From: Streptomyces sp. NBC_01198 | Lineage (GTDB): Bacteria > Actinomycetota > Actinomycetes > Streptomycetales > Streptomycetaceae | Direction: 5' to 3' | Assembly: GCF_036010485.1 (NCBI RefSeq) | Contig: NZ_CP108568.1 | Location: forward strand, 1,488,001-1,552,000 | Length of the DNA stretch: 64,000 nucleotides | Part shown: positions 34,301 through 42,156 of the stretch, one piece after another | How positions within the stretch are numbered: position 1 is the stretch's first letter | How the letters are laid out: each line of letters begins with the position of its first letter | Made by a program: the position numbers and the translations under genes | The notes under the pieces: generated by a model | Told to the model about the DNA's origin: nothing | Databases searched by the model: none | What the model saw: the letters and a program-made list of their open reading frames with translations, nothing else

Positions 34301-36251
34301 GCCCCGTCAGGCGGTGGTGCGCGGTGGCCAGTCGCAGCACGGTCCCGGGAAGCGTCCCGGCCCGCTCCGCCAGCAGGCGGCGGGCGGCGGCGAGCTCTGC
34401 GATGGCGGGGCCGTCCCCGAGCAGGACGGCCGACATCCGGTCGTGCCGTGCGGTGTCGGCCAGGACCCGTGCGACGGCGTCCGGTTCGCCCTCCGCCAGC
34501 ACCAACTGCCCGTATCCGGTCAGAAGGTAGTGTGGGGTGCCGTCAGGCCAGTGGCGGTCCCGGTACGAGGCGGCCCACCGGGCGACACTCTCCCGGTGGC
34601 GGGGCAGGTCCGCGGCGAGCCGCTCGAGCGCGGTGGCCCGCAGCGTGTCGTGGGCGAAGAAGCGCTCCCGGCGCGGCGCGGGGATCCCGTCGTGGAAGAC
34701 AGTGGTCTCGCGCACGGAGAGGATACGGCCGAAATCCCCGGACAGCAGTGCCGCGACACGGTCGGCGGTGGTCGCCATGAGCTCTGCCAGCTCGTCCTGG
34801 TCGAGTCCGCCGCCGGTGGCGACCAGCAGCCCGGCCAGGTCCCGGCACGGGCCGGTGTGGTCCAGCAGTCCGCCGAGCTCGTACTCGGCTTCGGAGCGCA
34901 ACTGGCCCGCGTGGGCGGAACCGGCCAGCGCCCGTGGGGTACCTGCGCGCAGTGGGTGGTCGCCGGGCACGTCCAGCGGTAGGGCGGGGAGGAACCGGCT
35001 GGTGATGAGCGCCGACACACCGTCCGGGAGGTGCCGGGGCAGGAGCGAGGCGATGCTGGGGCGCTGGTACGGTCCGCCGGCCACCTCGTCCTCGTCCAGT
35101 CCGTCGACGACCAGCAATAGCCGGCGCCCGTGGCGACGCTGCCGCCGTGCGGCGGCGTCCAGTAGACGGTGGAACTCCCGTGTCGGCGCGCCTGCGGCGG
35201 TACCGAACACCGCTGTCTCCTGGGCGATCGCCGCCAACTGCTCCGCCATGGATCGTGCGAAGCCGTCGCTGTCGCCGTGCCCGCCGATCCGCCGCGTTAC
35301 GAAGTGGGCGGCCACGGCGACCGCCGGCGGCGGATGGGCCGCGAACCATGCGGCCAGTGCGGTCTTCCCGTGCCAGGGTGGGGCCTGCCACCACCAGTAG
35401 CCGTCGGACCGTTCGGCAAACCGGGCCAGTTCGGCGAGTTCATGCTCCCGGTCGAGCAGACGTTGCGGCGCGAAGGAGCGGATCTCGGCCAGGTAGCCGG
35501 CCGTCACCCGGTGGCTGTCGCCGGGCCCGACCAGGTCGGGAGGCCGGTCCAGCCCTGCCTGCCGCAGCGCCCTGGCCCGCCGCTCGTCGACAGCGCCGGC
35601 GCTGTCACCGTCCCGTTCCAGGGCGCTGTCTGCGCCCCAGGAGTCGGCGCGGCTGACCGTCAACGAGCCCAGCCCCTCGCGGGGATGGTGCGCGATGACG
35701 ATGCCGACGACACGGTCCTGCGACCAGACGGCCGCGCCCGACATACCCTCCCAGGGCGATCTCAGCGGATCCGGATGCCGTTCGGGCGGCGGCACCCGGA
35801 ACTGCAGGGTGCCGCCGCGACGGTTGGACAGCGCAGGCAGCCACCCGTGCACATGGGACGCATCCCGCCACCACGAGCCGTCCGCGGGGTCTTTTTGCAG
35901 CTTGAACCAGGGGAAGCCGAGCGCGCTGCCGGGCAACTCGGCATCGTCTTCGGGCAGCGTCCCGAACAGCACCGGTTCGTCACTGCGCGCGCCGTCAGCT
36001 GATTCCGAGTCGAGCGCCAAGAGCGCGGCGTCGCTGCGGCCGCGGCTGAGCCAGACCACCTGCCCCGGCGCCGTGAACTCGGTCGGGCGGTCCGCCTCGA
36101 ACCGCACCTTCACGGCGACGGCGTCCCGCACCGCATGCCCCGCCGTCAGCACCAGCCCGGTGGCGACGAGATACCCCGACCCGCGGACGACCGTGCCGTC
36201 GGGCTGCTTGGCGATGATCTCAGCCGCCCGCTCGGGCCGCAGTCCCGACAT
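31302..36251 (-). CDS. Trypsin-like protease / STAND NTPase / alpha-solenoid fusion
   Basis: A 1649-residue intracellular multidomain protein with no signal peptide. Residues 1-200 are a trypsin-like protease with His39 (TAGHAV), Asp74 (SDAALLAL) and Ser171 (GMSGAAV). Residues 260-620 form a P-loop NTPase: Walker A-like WWQAPPWHGKTAL with Lys296, Walker B LLLVVDGLDED (378-388), and a sensor ITSR (Arg419). About 640 to the end is a repetitive Ala/Arg/Leu alpha-solenoid of TPR/HEAT type, the usual ligand-recognition part of STAND proteins. I infer that recognition by the solenoid drives NTP-dependent oligomerisation and switches on the protease. It follows a trypco2-like gene by 7 bases. Confidence 0.9.
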   Translation of the reverse strand: MSGLRPERAAEIIAKQPDGTVVRGSGYLVATGLVLTAGHAVRDAVAVKVRFEADRPTEFTAPGQVVWLSRGRSDAALLALDSESADGARSDEPVLFGTLPEDDAELPGSALGFPWFKLQKDPADGSWWRDASHVHGWLPALSNRRGGTLQFRVPPPERHPDPLRSPWEGMSGAAVWSQDRVVGIVIAHHPREGLGSLTVSRADSWGADSALERDGDSAGAVDERRARALRQAGLDRPPDLVGPGDSHRVTAGYLAEIRSFAPQRLLDREHELAELARFAERSDGYWWWQAPPWHGKTALAAWFAAHPPPAVAVAAHFVTRRIGGHGDSDGFARSMAEQLAAIAQETAVFGTAAGAPTREFHRLLDAAARRQRRHGRRLLLVVDGLDEDEVAGGPYQRPSIASLLPRHLPDGVSALITSRFLPALPLDVPGDHPLRAGTPRALAGSAHAGQLRSEAEYELGGLLDHTGPCRDLAGLLVATGGGLDQDELAELMATTADRVAALLSGDFGRILSVRETTVFHDGIPAPRRERFFAHDTLRATALERLAADLPRHRESVARWAASYRDRHWPDGTPHYLLTGYGQLVLAEGEPDAVARVLADTARHDRMSAVLLGDGPAIAELAAARRLLAERAGTLPGTVLRLATAHHRLTGRSSGWDNSGLALLRGRLGQVGRARVLVEAMPEGPPRIRALARLAAALVDEHPRHARELARHAADLMFAKVLPALYPSAYVETAVQIGRTLLRLDVPEGVARLHQALALVAEEQTTGSDASQDSPRTRLIGSALGDLAEAFGSAGDEDGVRAVWSAARGVRQGRSIAERAMTGAVGDGHGRGESLLGQAAHQPDTGPSPDPAFLADLRAALPPALAAAGHTDDAWRALEDVARGRRDEALAGMREAFATAGRTEQALRAARAVGEAAARRQALLGQAQAMPDATTGLQVVGEACPHPLDGAAWPCGGACAALRVRALGKLGRWEEARSAVRSAEATPFRTEVRRQLLTALAQAGCWARAEEVLARYRAEEEPEAWLHPALTLMCVGDTAGDPRAVRLAEDLLALPRPLAQEDKVRLDQLATPVLARRGRWTELAAYYESEPDSWSRDMSLLAGAARSVVEDIAVVLESRPDRVEEALELFAPLFSGYSWQEALASASAERGQWLTAARMARGIGDPHRRRTALTRMAAAIAGTRHEMAARLADEAEAIVAMPGTGGPASLVAGRQQILLAFAEALAEHQPAFAAGVAEEVVRREPTDGRPEAAETARRAATVLARTGRTDSALAAMAGHHDRRWQEHGLAALVTGAISAGRPDTAKRLVTEALHAGSSAAVPECIAALAGAGLFDDARTQELRSEALGWAAGQWPDEEIRSLVGILRHCPTSDGRTAGAVAEAMRTALDDLSALSSAGSGRLLTMSTLCAAGLEPFDRAAAADCARRALAAAMLLPPAFTAPSPASDVATATAVLCRTGNLRSVTTALRPPATQSGSEAGVEYDDAGDVRLVLLAGVAAGTVGAAPDWAYARAREAACRLSGYRGAMGLPRGLPPNPVIRTEPVLDCVSATVQALAAVGDLSAARESLDAIESPSQRERVAASAAHALATADAAAEAQDDGIRAAARWSLLHVLAGDHWYEALGLVAAQEPDALTAAFAVLPEAPPAPAE

Positions 36252-36258
36252 GCCTGCG

Positions 36259-36573
36259 TCAGCGCTCCCCGTCCTCTTCGGTACCGGAGATCACCAAGCG
36301 GGTCGGCGGGCCCTCGGCGTTGTCCGCCACCAGTTGCGGCTCCAACGTGAGCCGGATCCGCTGCGTGGCGCTGTCTGCCACCTTCGCCTCGCCTCCGCCC
36401 TCCGCCACCCAGAACCGCACTCTGCCGTTCACTCCCGCGTCACGCTCGACGGCCAGCATGAGCTCCAGCTCCACTTCCCCCAGAGCGAACCGCAGCTCAC
36501 TGCCCTGCCCTTCGACCATCGCCCGAGTCAGCTCTGCCCGCAACTGGCCTATCAGTACAGACAGTTCGATCAC
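36259..36573 (-). CDS. Trypco2-like small protein (trypsin-co-occurring domain)
   Basis: A 104-residue cytoplasmic protein: IELSVLIGQLRAELTRAM, then LRFALGEVELELMLAVERDA, then RVRFWVAEGGGEAKVADSA, TQRIRLTLEP. This helix plus beta-strand pattern is that of the trypsin-co-occurring domain 2 family, so named because the genes lie beside trypsin-like proteases in actinobacterial conflict systems. GTG 36573 is chosen since GGAGG lies six bases upstream. It is the first gene of a two-gene operon with the protease-NTPase (7-bp gap). An adaptor, sensor or inhibitor role is inferred; the biochemistry is not known to me. Confidence 0.82.
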   Translation of the reverse strand: MIELSVLIGQLRAELTRAMVEGQGSELRFALGEVELELMLAVERDAGVNGRVRFWVAEGGGEAKVADSATQRIRLTLEPQLVADNAEGPPTRLVISGTEEDGER

Positions 36574-36779
36574 GCGGCACCTCCAAGGCGGGGCGATTCG
36601 TCTGGGCATGATACTGAACTCGGCACGTCAGGCACGGGCGGCGGGCACGCATCGGGGCGCACCGGCAAGCGCCCGCCGGGCGGACCACCGGCACACCGCG
36701 GAGGGCGGCGAACACCACGGCCGACAATGCAGTCAGCCGGGTGCGGAAGACCGGATGGACCAACGGGCGCCCACAACGG

Positions 36780-36835
36780 CACCACCTACGAACGGCACTA
36801 CAACGAGCACCGCCCCCATCGAGCCCGCTAGTGCT
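36780..36835 (+). pseudogene. Transposase C-terminal scrap
   Basis: TYERHYNEHRPHRA followed by a stop is the end of an rve-type transposase. Nothing else of the gene remains. The 200 bases between it and the trypco2 gene hold no recognisable feature. Confidence 0.55.
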
Positions 36836-36864
36836 GTGGACGCATAGGTCCACCGGGTTGCGGG

Positions 36865-37350
36865 TCATGCTGCGACGGGAATGGGGCGTCCTCCCCAGCG
36901 CATGCCCTTCTCGCTGCCGATGCGGGCGCGTTCTCGTCGCTGGGCTGTGAGGACGTCGGGATGACGGGGGTTGGCGTTACGCCAGCGTAGATATGCCTGC
37001 AGTGTGCGGGTCTGAACCGTGTGGTTCGGGTGGTGGGAGTTGGCCAGGGTGAACTGTCGCAGGGGCCCGAAGTGGGCCTCTATCGGGTTGGCCCAGGAGG
37101 CGTTGGTCGGGGTAAACACAGTTCGACGCGGTGATTCTCCGCCCAGGCGCGGATCTTGGTGCCCTTGTGGGCGGACAGGTTGTCCATGATCACGCAGATG
37201 GGGGCGCCGTCGGGTCGGATAGCGCGGATCGACTTCAGCGCGGCCAGGGACTGCGCGGCGCCCTTGTGCCGACGATTGACGCCCCACAGTGTGTCGTTGC
37301 CGATGGAGTAGCAGCCGTGGAAGTAGGTGACGCCGTGGGTGCGGTGGTAG
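36865..37350 (-). pseudogene. IS630-family transposase remnant
   Basis: The minus strand encodes FHGCYSIGNDTLWGVNRRHK, ICVIMDNLSAHKGTKIRAWA, then, after a frameshift near 37117, TPTNASWANPIEAHFGPLRQ to the end. The MDNLSAHK and NPIEAHF blocks contain the second Asp and the Glu of the IS630 DDE motif. The N-terminal HTH is missing. Confidence 0.82.
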
Positions 37351-37379
37351 GTCGCCGGGATCCTCTGGGGTCGGTTCCG

Positions 37380-37790
37380 CGGCGCCCAGCAGGATCCTGC
37401 GGTGGGGCGGATGCTGTCACACCGGGTGGCCAGGCCGAACCCTTGCTTGAGTCTGCTGATGCAGCGTTCGACGGTGTAGCGCTGTTTAGGCGTCGCGGTC
37501 GAAGGCCAGGGGTCTGCCGCCGTGGCTGCCGCGGCGTTTGCGATTGGCGGCCTGGTCGGCGGGCTGCGGGCTGCGGGCTGCGGGCTGCGGCAACGACCCG
37601 GTCGAGGCCACCTTCGGTGTCGGCCCGGCCGAGCAGGGCGGTGAAGACCTTCTCCCAGGTCCCGTCGGCGGCCCACTCGCGCATGCGATTGTGGGCGCCC
37701 TTCCAGGAGCCGAAGCGTTCGGGCAGGTCCGTCCACGGCGTCCCGTGCGGTGCTTGGACGCGATCGCATCGATCACCTGCCGGTGATCAC
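37380..37790 (-). pseudogene. IS5-family transposase remnant
   Basis: Pieces of an IS5-type transposase on the minus strand: NRMREWAADGTWEKVFTALL and, out of frame, a C-terminal NTVERC-like block (YTVERCISRLKQGFGLATR). The catalytic middle is replaced by short tandem CGGGCTGCGGGCTG-like sequence near 37560-37590. Confidence 0.75.
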
Positions 37791-38180
37791 GCCACCGTCC
37801 TCCCCGCTGGCGAAAGAGGCCTTTTCGGATCCGATCGCCGCTTTCCAGGTGTCAGAAAGGCCGCATCGCAGCACGCGCCTATTCCCTTCACCCACGCCTC
37901 GCTCACCGTATGCTCACCATATGGGTGGTTCCGGTTCATGAAATGCACTGGATGTCCGGTTGCCGACTTGCTCCGGAGCGGTGGCGTGTCCCCGCCATGC
38001 CGGATCGGCCCGTGGAGTCGCCCCGTCCGGCCCCTCAGCTCTCTCCTGCACCTCAGTCACCTTTGGTACCAAATGAAGCGGAGCATTTGAGCTTTAATTG
38101 AGAATGCACTTGCGTATGGACGCCGAATAAAGCAGATATGCCAATTCCCTATTGACGAGGCGGCGGGGTCCCGGGATCTT
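37791..38180. promoter_or_regulatory. AT-richer upstream region with perfect palindrome
   Basis: No gene is seen in these 390 bases. TTTGGTACCAAA at 38062-38073 is a perfect 12-bp palindrome. It is followed by unusually AT-rich sequence for this genome (38070-38150), the likely promoter area of the secreted LamG gene. Confidence 0.5.
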
Positions 38181-41100
38181 ATGGTCTCCTTACTGTTCAA
38201 TCGCGGTGGGGTGGACGACGTGAAGCAACGCAGAGGGGGCCGGGACAGTGCCTGGCTCACCCGGCTCAGACCGGCCGTAGCCGGAGTCGCGGCGGCCGGT
38301 CTGCTGGCCGTGCTGCCGGTCGCGGGGGCGCATGCCGCAGCGACCGACTCGGCCGGGAAGGACGCGGCCGGAGCGGCCAAGAGCCCCCAGACGGCCTCGC
38401 AGCAGGCCAGGACGGCCGGCAAGAGGGTTGAGGTGACCGGGGCCAGGACCGAGTTCGACACCGTGTACGCCAACCCGGACGGGGTGACGTACACGCAGGA
38501 CATCTCCGCTGTGCCGGTGCGCGTGCACACCGCCTCCGGCGGCTGGACCGCTCCGGACGCGACGCTGGTCAGGCACGCCGACGGTACGGTCGGCCCGAAG
38601 GCCGCGATGGTCGGCCTGACCTTCTCCGGCGGCGGTTCCGCGCCGATGGTGCGGATCACGGGCGAGGGCGGGTCGATGGCGCTCAGCTGGCCCGGCACGC
38701 TGCCCGCACCCCAGCTCGACGGCGACACCGCCGTCTACGCCGACGTCCTGCCCGGCGTCGACCTGCGGATGACCGCGTCGGTGGAGGGATACCGCGAGCT
38801 GCTGGTCGTCAAGACCCCGCAGGCCGCGGCCGACCCGGCGCTGAAGAGCATCAACTACCGCATCAGCAGCGACCAGCTGTCCGTCACCCCTCTGGGGAAC
38901 GGCGGCATCAGTGGCGTGGACGCCGACGGCAAGCAGGTCTTCACCGCGCCGCCCGCGCAGATGTGGGACTCGCGCGGCACCGGCCCGGCCGCGCAGGCGA
39001 AGGCCGCCTCACGCGCCGGCCTGGGCGCGGCCGGCACCGCCACGGCCGAGCTGACCGCACCGCCCGCCACCGCCGAGGACGGCCCCGCACCCGGCGCCGG
39101 CGCCACGACCGTGCCGGTCACCGTCGCGGGCGGCAAGCTCGCGGTCGCCCCCGACGCGACGCTGCTCGCACAGAAGGACCCCGCCGCCTATCCCCTCTAC
39201 ATCGACCCCGACGTCTCGCTGAACAACGGCCTGGCCGAGCGCACCCTGCTGCGCAGCGACGGCTTCAGCGACTACGCGTGGGACAACACCGCCACCGACA
39301 ACACCCAGCGCGGCAAGGGCGACGGCAAGTGCGGAAGCTGGACCTCCGGGGGCGTCATCTACCCCTGCGGACCTGGCTACGTGCAGAAGCTCTACTTCGA
39401 GTTCTCGGGCGCCAACCTCAAGGGCAAGCAGGTCCTTTCCGCGGTCTTCCGCGTGACGTCCCCGTGGGCCTTCCAGTGCTCGGCCCGGACCACGGACCTG
39501 GTGCGTACGAACAACATCTCGTCATCCACCACCTGGGCCTCCCGGCCCAAGGAGCTGGACTGGATGGTCGACCGGTCGTTCTCCGCGGGCCGCGGCTCCA
39601 CCTGTGACCCCAACTCGCCCGCCGCGCCCATCGAGTTCTCCGACAACTCCGCGGAGCCGGACGAGAACCTGACCCCGACCGTGCGCGACTTCGCGGCCGG
39701 CAAGTTCTCCCGGCTCACGCTGGAGCTGCGGGCGCACGACGAGAGCGACACCTCTGCCTGGAAGCGGTACAAGGACGACGCGGTGCTGTCGGTGAACTTC
39801 GTCGGCCTGCCCGCCGTCCCCACCTCGGTCGGTATCCTGCAGGGCTCCGGCGCCACCTGCCAGACCAACCCCGCCGACCCGGCGATCGTCTCCGACCCGA
39901 CGCCGCAGCTCTACGCCCGCCCGCACGTCGCCTCCGGCGGCGCGCCCGCGGGTGAACCGGCCAGCCTGCGCGCGAAGTTCACCGTGCAGGAAGAGAGCGC
40001 CTCCGGCGCCTGGGGGACGACCACCGAGCCGATCCGGCCGTCGGCGCCGGGATTCGTCGGTGACAACGCCGCCGTCTCCTATCCCTCGCCGATCACCCTC
40101 AAGGAGGACACGCCGTACCGGATGGCGGCCGAGACCTGGTCGTACCAGGACAACGGCACCACCCACATCAACTCGCACTCCAACGTGACCACCACCGGCT
40201 GGTGCTACTTCACGATCGACTCCACCGCCCCGAAGATGCCGAAGGTCGCCTTCGGCGGGCCGTACACCAACTGCGACACCAACGCCTGCGCGGCGGCGGG
40301 CGGTCCCGGCGTCCCGGGCTCCTTCACCTTCTCGCCCGACCCGTCCGACGCCGGCAAGATCAGCGCGTTCAAGTACAAGCTCGGCAGCGGCAGCTGGTCG
40401 GCGGAGATCCCCGGCAGCACGGTCACCCGGATGATCACCCCGTCGCTGTCCGGCACCCAGCAGCTCCAGGTGCGGGCCAAGGACAACGCAGGCGCCGGCC
40501 GCTGGGGCGCCATCACGGTCGTCGCCTTCAAGGTGGACGCAGGTGCGGACGCGGTCGGCCGCTGGCACTTCAACGACTCCGCTCCCGGCAGCGGCGCGGT
40601 GAGCGCCGGCGACTCCGGCACCGCAGCGGGCTCCCGGCACACCGCGACCCTGCGCAACGCCGGCGCCGGCTGGTCGAGCCTGGGCCGCCGTGGCGCGGGC
40701 GACAACTCGCTGTGGCTGAACGACACCACCAGCAGCACCCAGCAGACCGGTTACGCCGACACCTCGGGTCCGGTGATCAACACCCAGGACAGCTTCACCG
40801 TCTCCGCCTGGGTCAACCTCTCCGACATCACCGACTACCACACGGTCCTGTCGCAGACCAGCAGCGACAAGAGCAGCTTCACGCTGCGCTACTCCCCGGC
40901 CCTCCACCGCTGGGTGTTCCTGTGGACGTGGCCGTCCGGCGGCGCGGTGACCTGGCTCGGCGCCAACAGCACCACGGACGTGGTGCCCGGAGTGTGGACG
41001 CACGTCGCCGCCACGTACGACAAGACGGCCGGCACGATCGCGCTGTACGTCAACGGTGTGCCGCAGGGCGCGCCGGTGGCGCTGCCGGCCGCGGCGAAGG

Positions 41101-41999
41101 CGGGTGCCAGTGACGGCCCGCTCGACATCGGCCGCTACAACGACCCCAGCAAGGGCGCCTGGACAGAGTACTGGAAGGGCCGGGTCGACGAGGTCGAGGC
41201 GTGGCAGCGGGCGCTGACCCCGGACGAGATCGCGATGGACGCCCGGCTGCTGGACGAGAACGGCAAGCCGGCCGTGGAGAACATCGCCTACTGGGCGCCG
41301 GACCCCGCGGCCACCGGCAGCGCCGTGCTCGACGACGCGGGCAGCGGCTACTCCCGGCCGCTGACCTTCTCCAACGGCGCCTCGGTCGCGGACGGTGCGA
41401 TCGTCCTGGACGGCGCCAACGACGCAGGTGCCACGCCCGGCCCGCTGGTCGACGAGACGGGTTCCTTCACCGTCACCAGCAGCGTGCAGATCGACCAGGC
41501 CGCGATGCTGGCCAAGCCGGACGGCTACACCGCCCAGGTCGCCGGGCAGCGCACGGCCGGCGGCTCGTCGTGGGGCCTGTGGTATCAGCTCACCGGCCGC
41601 ACCACCGCGGTGGACGACGACCACAACGAGATCACCGTGCCCACCAGCCGCTGGCTGTTCGGCCGGCTCAACGCGAACGGCACCTTCTCCGGCGCCGCCT
41701 CCGCTGTCGAGATCGGTTCGAGCAACAGCGGTGACACCTCCAATGGTGAGGGCAGCGTCCGGGTGACCGGCGTCTACGACGCGCAGGACGGCACCGGCAC
41801 CGCGACCCTCTACCTCGGGGAGAACGGCCAGGAGACCCAGCCGTACACCGCCCAGGTCGGCAGCGACCGGTTCTCCATCGGCGACGCGTACGTTAACGGC
41901 GCCTGGAGCCACTACCTGCCAGGACGTGTCGAGGAGGTCAGGGTCTGGACGGGCGCGATGTCCGACTCCGACCAGATCGGCACCGTCGTCGGCGACTGA
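38181..41999 (+). CDS. Large secreted LamG-domain protein
   Basis: About 1260 residues. A signal peptide (AVAGVAAAGLLAVLPVAGAH, ending AHAA) directs export. The first half is a beta-rich region common next to actinobacterial RHS proteins (FDTVYANPDGVTYTQDISAV, YPLYIDPDVSLNNG). Two concanavalin-like LamG modules follow, at about 790-1020 (INTQDSFTVSAWVNLSDITD, GVWTHVAATYDKTAGTIALY) and 1035-1270. GTG 38220 may be the true start, since ATG 38181 has no ribosome binding site and adds 13 residues before the basic n-region. It lies 157 bases upstream of the RHS gene and ends at a strong terminator. A role in surface adhesion or toxin presentation is inferred. Confidence 0.85.
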   Translation: MVSLLFNRGGVDDVKQRRGGRDSAWLTRLRPAVAGVAAAGLLAVLPVAGAHAAATDSAGKDAAGAAKSPQTASQQARTAGKRVEVTGARTEFDTVYANPDGVTYTQDISAVPVRVHTASGGWTAPDATLVRHADGTVGPKAAMVGLTFSGGGSAPMVRITGEGGSMALSWPGTLPAPQLDGDTAVYADVLPGVDLRMTASVEGYRELLVVKTPQAAADPALKSINYRISSDQLSVTPLGNGGISGVDADGKQVFTAPPAQMWDSRGTGPAAQAKAASRAGLGAAGTATAELTAPPATAEDGPAPGAGATTVPVTVAGGKLAVAPDATLLAQKDPAAYPLYIDPDVSLNNGLAERTLLRSDGFSDYAWDNTATDNTQRGKGDGKCGSWTSGGVIYPCGPGYVQKLYFEFSGANLKGKQVLSAVFRVTSPWAFQCSARTTDLVRTNNISSSTTWASRPKELDWMVDRSFSAGRGSTCDPNSPAAPIEFSDNSAEPDENLTPTVRDFAAGKFSRLTLELRAHDESDTSAWKRYKDDAVLSVNFVGLPAVPTSVGILQGSGATCQTNPADPAIVSDPTPQLYARPHVASGGAPAGEPASLRAKFTVQEESASGAWGTTTEPIRPSAPGFVGDNAAVSYPSPITLKEDTPYRMAAETWSYQDNGTTHINSHSNVTTTGWCYFTIDSTAPKMPKVAFGGPYTNCDTNACAAAGGPGVPGSFTFSPDPSDAGKISAFKYKLGSGSWSAEIPGSTVTRMITPSLSGTQQLQVRAKDNAGAGRWGAITVVAFKVDAGADAVGRWHFNDSAPGSGAVSAGDSGTAAGSRHTATLRNAGAGWSSLGRRGAGDNSLWLNDTTSSTQQTGYADTSGPVINTQDSFTVSAWVNLSDITDYHTVLSQTSSDKSSFTLRYSPALHRWVFLWTWPSGGAVTWLGANSTTDVVPGVWTHVAATYDKTAGTIALYVNGVPQGAPVALPAAAKAGASDGPLDIGRYNDPSKGAWTEYWKGRVDEVEAWQRALTPDEIAMDARLLDENGKPAVENIAYWAPDPAATGSAVLDDAGSGYSRPLTFSNGASVADGAIVLDGANDAGATPGPLVDETGSFTVTSSVQIDQAAMLAKPDGYTAQVAGQRTAGGSSWGLWYQLTGRTTAVDDDHNEITVPTSRWLFGRLNANGTFSGAASAVEIGSSNSGDTSNGEGSVRVTGVYDAQDGTGTATLYLGENGQETQPYTAQVGSDRFSIGDAYVNGAWSHYLPGRVEEVRVWTGAMSDSDQIGTVVGD

Positions 42000-42014
42000 C
42001 GCCGACCCGTCTGT

Positions 42015-42047
42015 GGTCCGGCGGGCCGTGACCCGGCCCGCCGGACC
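42015..42047 (+). terminator. Strong stem-loop terminator
   Basis: GGTCCGGCGGGCC and GGCCCGCCGGACC form a perfect 13-bp stem around a 7-base loop, 16 bases after the LamG stop. The RHS gene therefore probably has its own promoter. Confidence 0.8.
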
Positions 42048-42156
42048 CGCACGCACGTTCGCGTCCGTGCACACCGCTACATAGCAGTTCTGATCCCCGC
42101 GGGCACCAACAGGTCCCGCGGATCCATACAACTGTCGCTCGTTTCTGCCGCGAGGC

